Shown here one piece after another: positions 55,251-64,000 of a DNA stretch of 64,000 bases. Position 1 is the stretch's first letter. The number at the start of each line of letters is the position of its first letter. Source of the DNA: Vespula vulgaris. Taxonomy: Eukaryota; Arthropoda; Insecta; Hymenoptera; Vespidae. The stretch is from assembly GCF_905475345.1 (NCBI RefSeq), contig NC_066599.1, forward strand, positions 2,357,001 through 2,421,000, written 5' to 3'. The position numbers were made by a program, and so were the translations under genes. The notes below the pieces were generated by a model. It had not been told where the DNA came from. It searched no databases and saw only the letters and a program-made list of their open reading frames with translations.

Positions 55251-55930
55251 ACGTATGTATATATAAGAAAAGGAAATAAGGCGTAGCTCGGTTCGCAAGT
55301 AGTACTCGACGAGCTTCGTTGACGTTATTCAAAGAGAAGAAGAACCTGAAACTGGACTCTCGCGAAGTAGAAGACCGGTATAACGAGTAGTCGACGCGTA
55401 TTCTCGTGTCTCTTCGAAGAGGAAATGGTCTTCTCTTTTACATGAAAATAGGGGGTGAATTAAAGTCGTTCTCTTTCTCTTCGTTTTTCTTTTTCTTTCT
55501 TACGAGAAACTTTGACGACATTGAAATACGAGGTGAATCGTGCGATAAAAAGACGCGTTTATTGAAAACGAAAGAAAAGTCTTCTCGTCGAATGAAATTA
55601 TTAAAACTTATTATTCGAGATTTCTTAAAAAAAAAAAAAAAAAAAATCAAAGATTTTCTTCCTCAAAAATAGATCTACTATAATTTTATCGATGATCTCT
55701 ACTGTGGCGTATGAAAATGGTAATAAAAATAATATTCTCTACGATATCTTGTCAAACTTATTATAATAAAAAATTATAATAATCGATGATAGTGAACAAC
55801 GATCACAACTACAAGATAAAGCAAAAAAAAAAAAATATATATTCCAACGAAAAAAGTTATTATATTACGTAGCAATATATAAGTACGTACACGTTAACTA
55901 CTTTGCATAAAGAATACACGTGGGTTGCCG
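55251..55930. other. GC-balanced then AT-rich sequence
   Basis: GC-balanced to about 55440, an A run at about 55627-55647, A-rich runs near 55823-55834. An 88-codon plus frame (55406-55672) ends in polyLys from the A run. No gene recognised. Confidence 0.6.
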
Positions 55931-55934
55931 GAAA

Positions 55935-56112
55935 AGATAAAAGAAAAGAAATAAAAAAAAAAAGAAAAAAAGAAAATGTTGCGTGAGTATCGCGAACTCC
56001 TCTCGTTAAGAGAACAGAGCAAACATAGAGAGAAGAGAGAAGACAGAAAGAGAGAAAGAGAGAGGGAAAAAACGAAAGAGAAAGAGAAAAAGAAAGAAAA
56101 AGAAAAAGAAAG

Positions 56113-56143
<31 letters not shown>

Positions 56144-56148
56144 TCTCG
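55935..56148. repeat. Purine tract with (GA)n
   Basis: A-rich from about 55935 to 55978, then GA/GAAA to 56143 with a unique stretch at about 55980-56030. Confidence 0.85.
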
Positions 56149-56281
56149 CAGAATTATCGAGGAGGTCTCGAAGAAATCCGACTCCCCGTAGGCGGCTTTG
56201 TGGTGCTAAGAAGCGTCGCGCCTACCTGTACCCCATAGCGTTTTATTAAATCTCTTTCTGGCATCTCCACCTCCTTACCTG
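56149..56281. other. GC-rich segment with a two-part hairpin
   Basis: GTAGGCG (56188-56194) pairs with CGCCTAC (56219-56225). Inside it GCTT can pair with AAGC. The segment is short and GC-rich between a purine tract and a CCA-rich array. The pairing is seen; no RNA family is recognised. Confidence 0.3.
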
Positions 56282-56440
56282 TCCTACCACCACCAAACCA
56301 TCACCACTACCAAACCATCAGCACCATCAATACCACTACCAAACCATCACCTTTACCTTCCTCTCCTTCTCCTTCTCTTTCTTCTTCCTTTTTGCCCTTC
56401 TTCTATCCCTACCCCTATCCCTATCCCTTCTTATCCTTCT
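56282..56440. repeat. CCA-rich minisatellite and CCCTAT units
   Basis: ACCAAACCATCA recurs three times at about 56286, 56311 and 56338 within a CCA/CAT-rich stretch. A T/C tract follows, then CCCTAC/CCCTAT units at about 56407-56431. Confidence 0.8.
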
Positions 56441-57540
56441 CGTTCTCCTGATTCTTCGTCATCCTCTTCTTGTACACCACTACGGTTTCGAGTTACCACC
56501 CTGTTAGTGCTAGTGTGACTAAGGTTGGTGCTTCCTCTGTACGTCGAACCCACTCTCTACTTGCCAAGAATGCATCCTAGATCTAAAGCGAGATTTCATG
56601 TCCGCCCTTTGTGTCACGCGATTCGAAGCAATTCTACCATAAAACCGACTATAAAACCTTTATCACCTTTCCTGTCCTCGGTTTGTCGATTCGCACATTT
56701 AACGTTTAATTTCTTAGATAATATTAATTTATTCTTTAATTATTCTTTATTTATTTTCTTCCTTCTTCCTTCCCTTCGTTCTTTTTCTACTTTTCTTTCC
56801 AATTTTTTTTTCTTTCTGATTTTTTTTTCTATTTTTTCTTGTCCTTTTTTTCTTTTTTTTTTCTTTTCGTTATACTCCCTTCGTTAAGAATATTATATTA
56901 CAGAATTAATTAGTCCTTTTTAAGTTAAGTTTTTATATAACCCAAACTTTCTTCTGGCGTTAAGAAGAAAGAAAGAAATCGTATAACTAAAAAAACCAAC
57001 GTTAGATTGAGCGCAAGTTAAATTTGGCAAGTTATATCGAATCTTCGAAAATTGACAATTAATTAATATCACGTGGGACAAAGAAAATTAAAAGGAAATT
57101 ATTCAAATATAGATATCCAAATGTGTGTGCGTGTGTCTGTGTATAAATATATGTCTACAAAATTTACATGTCATTAAAGCGATTCAATTAACAAATTTAC
57201 ATCGGCGATTTATCACCGATCGTCTCGTTTCAATATAATTAAAAATATCGATTATGTTAATAGCATAATAGAAAGTCTTTTGAATAATTGAGAATCAATT
57301 TGTTCGTTTGAATATTTAAATAATTATACAACGCGTATGATTATTCAAGAGAGATTAAGATGATTTCTTTCTTCTTTTTTTAAAATCATATCGAAAGTAA
57401 TCAGTGACCGAACATTACAAACAAAGAGTCGACGTATATAATAAAATAAAAATTACAATGCCGGCGTCAGCATTGTTAAGAGAGGAATACGTTTTCGCTG
57501 TAATACGTTTCAAGGATTAGTAACCGTCGGGAAGAGATGA
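56441..57540. other. Unique sequence and AT-rich block
   Basis: GC-balanced to about 56700, T/C-rich at about 56740-56880, then AT-rich. ACAATGC-GGCATTGT-type dyad: ACAATGC at 57455-57461 and GCATTGT at 57470-57476. No gene recognised. Confidence 0.6.
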
Positions 57541-57942
57541 AAATTTCTCACGTCCTTTGTGAATCGAACTTTACGGGTAACAATAAAAGATAAATATAAT
57601 GATAAAAGTCGAAGGAAAAAATAAAGAAGAAAGGGGAAACGTTGAAAGAAGATGCTCCGAAGCAAAAGGCAGATAATGTAATGTATTCTCGGCTTCCCAA
57701 GCTTGTAGGAAGCACGAACAGCAGCGTAGTATCAGGGTGGACGCGTGTATCTCTAAACGTATCTTCCGTGCTTTTATATATACGTATACATATATGTATG
57801 TGTGTGTGTGTGTGTATGTATATAGATATATGCATACCTGTATATACGTACATATATATATATATATATATATATTTATATGTTGAGTTGCGCCAGACGG
57901 ATCGCAAGTTTCAAATAAATATGACGGTGAATGCGTTATGGA

Positions 57943-57981
<39 letters not shown>

Positions 57982-58003
57982 TTTTCTTTTTTTATATACA
58001 CAG
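57541..58003 (+). other. Mixed block ending in an acceptor-like signal
   Basis: TG and TA arrays at 57793-57878 and CT/T-rich tract at 57941-57990, ending in ATATACACAG (AG at 58002-58003), a good splice-acceptor shape. The sequence after it has stops in all frames within a short distance and no nearby donor, so no exon is called. A 57642-57780 frame of mixed composition has no recognised family. Confidence 0.4.
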
Positions 58004-58087
58004 GATAGAAATCACGATCGCGTTACTTCCAACGTGATATAGGCTCAGAGACGAATATCGAGAAATATGAAAGAGAACGACTGTTGG

Positions 58088-58270
58088 TGATGAGTAGTGG
58101 TAGTAAGAGTAATAGTAATAGTAGTAGTAAGAGTAGTAGTAATATTAGTAGTAGTAGTAGTAATAGAAGTCGTAGTGGTGGTAGCCGCGTTCGCGTGCAC
58201 CGATGCTGGATGGGTGGTACATATTCCTCCCCTCCTCTCCACCCCCCTTTCCCTTCCCCCTCCTTCTCAC
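58088..58270. repeat. (AGT)n array and C-run segment
   Basis: AGT/AAT/AAG trinucleotide array at 58088-58182, then runs of four to six C at 58229-58260. The complementary strand has the form of a G-quadruplex. Confidence 0.85.
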
Positions 58271-58885
58271 CGATGTCTCCCTTACATCTTTTTATTCGCG
58301 AGCAACAGCGACAGAAAGAGACTCGCTTCCCTTTACCTCCCTTTTTTCTTCCTTTTTGCGAGACCCACAACTCTACTCGCCGGCTTGCTCGACGAACGCG
58401 ATCGAATTCGAGTCTATCAGACACGGAAATAAAGAAGCAAAGGGAAAAAGAGAGAGAGAGAGAGAGAGAGAGAAGTCTCCCTCGGTCGAGAAAAATCTTT
58501 CATCTGTTTAGGGAGGGAGAAAACGTTATTAAATTCGTATAAAGAAAAAGAAGATAGATAGATAGAGAGAGAGAGAGTCCTCCTCCGTTCGATCGACATT
58601 AAATGATTCGTTTGAAAAGATAAAAAGGAATAATAATGAAAAATAAATATTTCTAAAATGCTCGTAACGCATGGATGATGATAGTGGCAAAGAATGGGGA
58701 AAAAAAGAAAAGAAAAGAAGAAAAAATCGTTACGATCGAGGATGACATCTCGAAAGAAAAACGATGGACGATGATGGACACGTTCGATCTCACGAAGGAC
58801 CATTTATTTTCATAATTTATTCCTGCGCCTGTGTACCTGTCAATAAGGATTTACAGATCAACGACGATAAAGCACGCGAGCTGCG
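58271..58885. other. Mixed block with GA and GATA arrays
   Basis: GA at about 58437-58475 and GATA/GA at about 58551-58578. A/G run at about 58698-58722. Remaining sequence is GC-balanced or AT-rich, no gene recognised. Confidence 0.7.
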
Positions 58886-58887
58886 TT

Positions 58888-59003
58888 CAAAAAAAAAAAA
58901 TAAAAAAATAAAGAAGAAGAAAAAGAAAAAGGAGAAGAAGAAGAAGAAGAAGAAGAAGAAGAAAATGGAGATGAAGAAGAGAAAGAAGAAGATGAAGAGG
59001 AAG
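58888..59003. repeat. A-rich to (GAA)n purine tract
   Basis: A runs, then a long run of AAG/GAA triplets with GAG and ATG variants. Read as polyLys in one frame. Confidence 0.95.
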
Positions 59004-60040
59004 GTTCATCGTCGTCCTGTTCGAAGAGAACGATCCTCGTCCATCATCGATACTCGAACACAAAGATAGATAGAAGAGGCAACTCTATTGGATACCAACG
59101 AAACGTCAAAGTGTTTGCAAACCTCCAGGAAGCGTAAGAAAAAGTTCTTTGCGAGTGGTCAAAAAGTAAAAGGAACAATAAAGTTCCTCGATGTGAAACT
59201 TGAACGAACGATGGAAGGAAGAAGATGGGCCCACCACCGTGGTGTCCTCCCTCGTGACGAGTGAAATACGTCCGTGTCTTTCCCTCTCTTTTTCCTTCTC
59301 TCTCTCTCTCTTTCTTTCTCTCTCTCCATCTCTCTTCTTTTCAACGTGTCGGGCAGAAAACTGGTCGAATACCGGTTAACCCCCGCAGGGACAATGTGTC
59401 CCACCTCCCTCTTCCCTTCTTCCTTTCTCTCCCCATAAAGCTCCGACACGGCACTTTTTCGAAAGGACCGTACATACATACATACATACATATATTTATA
59501 TATATGTGTGTGTGTATATATAGAACGAGGTCTACGTTAGCCGTTAAATAAATTTCCATCGAGCTAGGAAATTGACCAGAAATTATTTCGAAACGCACTT
59601 CGTTCCTTATCGGACGCTCCTTCTCAAATTTTCCATTTTCTTTTATTTTTCTTGTTGTTATTTTGTTTCCTTTTCTTTTTTTTTTCTTCCTTTCGTTCTT
59701 TCTTTCTTTATTTATTTCTCTTAGAAAAAGAAAAGCTTCCTCGTAATAGCGAGAGTAGGTCTCGTACATATATTTACCATGTGTTACCTATCAGAGAGAG
59801 ATAAAAAAATGACGCGTCGAAAAAGGGCGTCGATCGGGTGGAACCGAACCGTTACTATTGCTCGAAGAAACTTTCTATATCTCTATCTTCGTTTCTCTTT
59901 CCACTGTGTAGCCACCTGGATTGCTCTCTGTCTCTCTTTCTCTCGTTCTCTCGTTCGTTTTACACGTTGATCTTACTACGTACGTTTCTCTCATACCTAA
60001 GTATTTAGTGGATATGTATTAGTGGTGTGTATTGACCGGA
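59004..60040. other. GC-balanced sequence with CT and ACAT arrays
   Basis: CT tract at 59283-59340, (ACAT)n then TA/TG at about 59471-59522, T/C tract at about 59638-59720 and CT words at about 59926-59955. No gene recognised. Confidence 0.65.
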
Positions 60041-60043
60041 GAA

Positions 60044-60089
60044 GGGGAAAGGAGGGGGAGGTAAGGGGTGAAGAGTGGGGAGTAAAGGG
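60044..60089 (+). other. Putative G-quadruplex-forming sequence
   Basis: Five runs of three to five G (60044-60047, 60054-60058, 60065-60068, 60077-60080, 60087-60089) separated by 6-8 purine-rich bases. It could form a G-quadruplex on the plus strand, though the loops are near or above the usual limit. Confidence 0.4.
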
Positions 60090-60443
60090 AACGAGAAACG
60101 TTATCTCTTCGGTCCGTGGCTGGCCGCCACTATCATGACTCTTGTGCACTAACTCGAACATACGACGACGGGACACACAGTGCATACCATTCTCTCGTGG
60201 CCCGTTTAGGTGATAGGTCACAGGAAGCCTAACGTAATCTGTCTTTCGAGAATCTCAGACGCACTCACGTGCTCTTACTTATCTCGGTTTGGAGAAACGA
60301 TCTTGTTACAAAAAGAACAAAAAAAAGAAAGAAAGAAAGAAGGAGAAAGAATACGATAAATTATAGACTACAATCTTTTTTGTTTTTTCGTTTTGTTTTT
60401 TATTTCTCTTGTTCTTATTGGTTGGCCTTTTCTCCGTCTGGCA

Positions 60444-60475
<32 letters not shown>

Positions 60476-61040
60476 AAGAAGTAACTCCTCGAAATAAAGG
60501 AGATACTAAAAATTTCTATACTGATTCATCGACAATATTTTCTTAAGGCCCGTACAATACGTTTCTTTTTTTCTCTTAAGAATTTTGTATATCGTATATT
60601 GTATATTAAGTAATAAAAAAGAAAAAGAAAAAAGATATGTAGAACATCCGATGAAACGACGAAACGTTAACAATGCAACGAAAGAGAAAGAAAAAACTAG
60701 AGCTTTCGAGCTTTGGAGGACTTCTTCCTCCTTCTTCCTTTTTTCTCCTTTATTTTTTTCTACTTTTTTTTTTTTTGCAAAGTACTGTTCAAGAGAACTC
60801 GTAGGGATCGATCAACTGACAAGTGCGCGGAGGCGCCGTTCTTTCCCGCTTCTTCTTCTATAAGCTAATTTCACGTCGAATAAAAGCGTCTAATATGGGC
60901 GAAGGGAAAATCCGTTTAGCGTCGCTCCAGCTTCTCAAGATAAATTGGTTTCGGGGTGGGATTTCTAAAGCAGGTTCTACGATGGCAGGAAGTTCAGGGG
61001 TACCGCAGGATCCTTTTGTGAAAGCGAGGTCCTCCCTTGA
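60090..61040. other. GC-balanced and AT-rich unique sequence
   Basis: Purine run at 60318-60350, (GA)n at 60446-60481, A/G run at about 60616-60635, T/C runs at about 60720-60778. GC-balanced sequence at 60840-61040 belongs to a 166-codon plus-strand frame (60823-61323) that crosses a CT tract and has no recognised domain. Confidence 0.55.
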
Positions 61041-61044
61041 GAAT

Positions 61045-61480
61045 CCTGTCGTCCTCTTTCTCTATCTCTCTCTTTCTCGCTATGTACCTCTATCTACTTC
61101 TCTCTCTCTCTCTTCCTTTCTTCCTCTTTCGTATCTTTACTCACGGAGTTGCTTGGACATCGTGAATGTCAACCGTGACCCAACAATGGGACACGGAAGA
61201 CAGCCTAGCACACGGTGGTCGGAGGAGGGAGGGGTTAAGGGAAGAAGAAGAAACGAACGGGAAAGGGAACAGGGATTTTTCAACGAGCAAACTGGACTTT
61301 CTGAACACCACCACCGACGTTGAGAAAATCTGGACCCTTTCCTCTGTCTTCTATTTTCTTTTATTTCTTTTTCTTTTTCTTTTTTGCTGTTTTTTTTTTT
61401 TTTTTTTTTTCTTTGACGTCTTCATTTCGATGATTGCACCATCGTTCTTTCTTCTTGACGTTTATAAAAGAAAGAAGGGC
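61045..61480. other. CT tract, GC-balanced sequence and poly-T run
   Basis: CT tract at about 61049-61132, GC-balanced sequence at 61136-61330, T/C-rich with a long T run at about 61388-61413. No gene recognised. Confidence 0.6.
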
Positions 61481-61545
61481 GAATGGATGGATGGGTGGAT
61501 AGATGGATGGATGGATGGATGGATGGAATGAAGGAAGGAAGGATA
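61481..61545. repeat. (GGAT)n array
   Basis: GGAT units with GGGT and AGAT variants, then GGAA units. Read as Met-Asp-Gly-Trp on plus and Ile-His-Pro-Ser on minus. Confidence 0.95.
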
Positions 61546-62504
61546 AGGAACAAAAAAGGAGAAACTTTTCGATTATTCGAATAGACAAGACTAAAGGGAC
61601 AAAGAATTTTTTGTTTTGTTTTTTTTCCTTCTGTTTTTGTTTCTTTTTCCCTTTTTCGTTTTCTTTTTTTTTTATTTGTTTTTTTATTCTTTTTTGTTCC
61701 TTTCCCCTTTTTCTTTTTCATTTTAGCTTAAAATCAGCTATAGCCCATTTTATATTACGGTAGCGAGAAAAGTTTCTTCCACGATAGGTCGAAGTTTCGA
61801 TTACACCGAAAAAGTGGTGGGGGTACCGCTCGTTTCCATCTTCGTCGAGGTAGAAAGAACGAGAAAGAGAGAGAGAGAGAGAGACTTTTTAACGTGTAAC
61901 AATGAATAAAAGCCAACAAGAAGAAAGAGAGAGAGAGAGAGAGATTTCCACTAGCACGGTCGAGACTTATCGTTGAGAGAATAAATTGTTAGAAAAGCGA
62001 GTTAAGAAATAAAGAGAGAGAAAGAGAGAGGGAGAGAGAGAGAGAGAGAGAAAAGAAAGTTTTCTATAGTAGATATGTATCCCTCGGAAAACTTTTCTAT
62101 CTCTCTCTCCCTCGTTCGATTTCTTAGCTTCTTTTTCTCCGTTTCTCTCGAATAATTTGCTCATGCGGAAAGTTCATTGTACAGATGCGCCCGGAGAATA
62201 TTTCTATCCAAAACATTTTCAATCTAATTTATTTTCATTCATTTTCATTCCGTTTCCGCGATTTATCCCTTCTATCCTGAGGAGATTTATTTCTTGAAAA
62301 AGAAAGAACATGCTAGTATAATAGAAATAGGTAATAAATAGATATATAAACTGACGAAGAATCAAAACATTGTTACTTCGAACGTAATAAACAGAGATAG
62401 AGATAAATAAAGAGAAAAAGAGATAGAAAAAGATATAAAGAAAGTCGTTTAAAGGTGAACAACGATATAGTTAAAAGGAAACTACGTAGAAATATATTTG
62501 AAAT

Positions 62505-62543
<39 letters not shown>

Positions 62544-62860
62544 AAATAAAATGTCTCCTGGTCAAGTGCAATGCCCTATATGCCAGGTCGAAGGACTATA
62601 ATGGACCATACTCATCATACACGGGGAATTACCGAAGCCATCAACAACTCGCGGTTTTGCTTTCTCTTTTTTCTTTTTTTTTATTTTCTTTTTTATTGCT
62701 TTCTTACTTACTTACTTATTTTCTTTCTTTCTTTCATTCATTCTTTCTTTCTCTATCTAGTGACACGAGATCATAATCAGAAACAATCCTCGTTCATTCG
62801 TCGTTACTTCGTGGCGTGTAATGCCTAATCGTTGATGTATAATTTCGTCGAAGCCGCGAA
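61546..62860. other. T-rich, GA and AT-rich block
   Basis: T-rich runs at about 61610-61725. GA arrays at about 61864-61885, 61925-61943, 62012-62052 and 62503-62540. Purine-rich at about 62395-62440. T/C and CTTT/CATT words at about 62660-62757. No gene recognised. Confidence 0.7.
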
Positions 62861-62869
62861 ACGAGTGGT

Positions 62870-62928
62870 GGAATCGAGCAACTAGGGGAAGTCAACGAAC
62901 TACCCCTAGTCGATTTCTCGACTATTCC
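62870..62928. repeat. Long imperfect hairpin (59 nt)
   Basis: ACTAGGGGAAGT (62881-62892) pairs with ACTACCCCTAGT (62899-62910) with one mismatch around a six-base loop. Outside it TCGAG (62874-62878) pairs with CTCGA (62917-62921) and GGAA (62870-62873) with TTCC (62925-62928), with small bulges. About 20 pairs in all in a repeat-poor setting. It is pre-miRNA-like in outline, but no known miRNA was recognised. Confidence 0.75.
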
Positions 62929-62965
62929 AGAAACGTCAAGGGAAACCGGTCGAGCCCTTTAGGGT

Positions 62966-62988
62966 CTTCCTCCTTTTTCCTTTCTGTT

Positions 62989-63020
<32 letters not shown>

Positions 63021-63171
63021 TTATCCTTTTTCTTTTTTTATAGGGATTAAGCATATCGTTGCATTTGCAAAATGGAAGTTCATAAATAAATTAAAAATAT
63101 GAATAAGGAATAATAAGAAGAAAATCCTAGTGTTCATAATTTCTATTAACTTAACATATATGCATACACAC

Positions 63172-63221
<50 letters not shown>

Positions 63222-63225
63222 GTAC
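62966..63225. repeat. (CTT)n, (ATAC)n and (TA)n arrays
   Basis: T/C tract with (CTT)n at about 62985-63022, AT-rich sequence, then ATAC units from about 63158 into (TA)n ending at 63218. Confidence 0.9.
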
Positions 63226-63229
63226 ACGT

Positions 63230-63800
63230 ACAAACTTTAAATATCGTGTAAATTAAAATTCAAAAATCCTTTTTAACTCGGCCCCCATTATTAATATTAA
63301 TGATATCACATCGTTTTATAATTTCACAGAGATATATCTGCGTTATAGAAAATCGTGTTATAGTTTATCAACGTAATCCGCATATTAATATGCAGTTAAC
63401 TTAACACTTCCCTCGCGTGTCGTTAATATTCGATTTAATCGGCATTTTATCATACTCAGGGATCGCAGAAATTGAAAAGCCTTACTTCCTTTATTTCGGA
63501 TCAAGCAACTTTCTCGACACCGTAGGCGCGATAGTCTTTGATCGATCGACTCTGTACACGTTTGCCTCTATGATCGATAGCTTGACGATAACAAAAATAC
63601 CGCAAAGGGATATTCCATCATTTTCATCAATTCCTTTTTCTTCTTTTAGAATTCTATAATGACCGAGTATCGAGCGTCGGCGAGTGTCGATAATAGAAGC
63701 GATAAGTTATTAACACGTTTGCTGACAGCTGATCTTACGCGTGGACCGACACTTTATGAGAGATCGGAAGACTTTAATTTTTATCGATAACAGGTACTAC
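63230..63800 (+). other. Repeat-poor segment with exon-like features
   Basis: About 570 bp without microsatellites. ATACTCAG|GG at about 63456-63458 resembles an acceptor and ATAACAG|GTACTA at 63793/63794 a donor. Downstream of the acceptor a frame is open to a TAA at 63658-63660, with about 65 residues of ordinary composition and no recognised family. The stop before the donor argues against a simple internal coding exon. Conserved non-coding sequence or a terminal/untranslated exon are alternatives. Confidence 0.2.
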
Positions 63801-64000
63801 TTTTATTTCTTTTTTCTTCTTTCTTTTTATTTTTTTGACATCTCATTTTTTTTCCTATTTTTCTTTCATAAACCCTACGGGTGCAAATTCCTTTCTTCTT
63901 CTTCTTCTATTTTTTGTTTTCTTTCCCTTCGCTTCTTTTCTTTCTTTCTTTTTTTTGCTTCCTTTTCATTATCGTTACTAATATTATTTTATATCATACA
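63801..64000. other. T/C-rich sequence at window end
   Basis: T/C-rich runs with CTT units at about 63893-63910. No gene recognised. Confidence 0.7.

Noticed and set aside
56407..56431. Telomere-like repeat (CCCTAC/CCCTAT)
   Set aside because: The units are not TTAGG or TTAGGG complements and the array is only a few units long and degenerate.
58001..58040. Exon after a strong acceptor-like CAG
   Set aside because: All frames hit stops quickly and no donor follows at a sensible distance.
60823..61323. 166-codon plus-strand frame
   Set aside because: Contains a CT-derived Leu/Ser segment in the middle and a purine-derived Arg/Glu segment near the end; no domain, and no splice sites that would remove the CT part.
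62551..62601. RING-finger-like start (CPIC) in a short frame
   Set aside because: The frame stops after 16 residues and no acceptor or continuation was found.

Overview
This window looks like gene-poor nuclear DNA from an insect, most likely a hymenopteran (ant, bee or wasp). The reasons are an AT-rich background that still carries abundant CpG, a very high density of (GA/CT)n, (TA)n, (TG/CA)n, tetra- and trinucleotide microsatellites, long homopurine/homopyrimidine tracts, and no bacterial-style gene packing. Order-level placement is an inference from texture. No gene, rRNA, tRNA or organelle segment could be recognised.

No open frame was assigned a function. Nearly all longer frames are translations of simple repeats: Leu/Ser/Phe/Tyr runs from CT tracts, Arg/Glu/Lys runs from GA tracts, Tyr/Ile/Cys/Val runs from TA, TG and TATG arrays. 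The only frame that looks like ordinary protein through most of its length is on the minus strand at 14560-14859 (99 codons, AT-rich codons in its 3' two thirds). It is reported as a possible exon, retrocopy or gene fragment of unknown identity. A 62-nt segment at 32822-32883 has the form of a small exon (long pyrimidine tract with CAG acceptor, open frame, AGG|GTGAGT donor). A strong CAG|GTAAGA donor at 26180 lies downstream of a GC-rich island at 25.32-25.48 kb, which could be a promoter with an untranslated first exon.

Layout: 0-6 kb holds microsatellites, a ~130-bp tandem repeat (1.7-2.2 kb) and a GC-balanced island (3.5-4.0 kb). 6-10 kb is AT-rich and contains two more local tandem-duplication arrays (7.26-7.65 kb and 8.85-9.54 kb); in the second, long TA arrays sit at the same position in two of three copies. 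10-21 kb is the most microsatellite-dense part, with a GC-rich island at 15.33-15.64 kb. 21-25 kb is quieter and contains the best regulatory candidate, 22.97-23.20 kb, with two Grainyhead-type sites and homeodomain sites. 25-34 kb alternates GC-rich islands with repeats. 34-49 kb is mixed, with regulatory-looking islands near 38.3, 40.2-40.5 and 43.1 kb. 49-64 kb is again repeat-dense and ends in about 570 bp almost free of simple repeats (63.23-63.80 kb).

The simplest reading is a long intron or intergenic interval with scattered cis-regulatory islands. There is no sign of a CRISPR array, operon, defence island, intact transposon or other multi-gene system. Several hairpins and palindromes are listed, but many perfect 8-bp-arm inverted repeats are expected by chance in 64 kb, so only composite or clustered ones are given weight.
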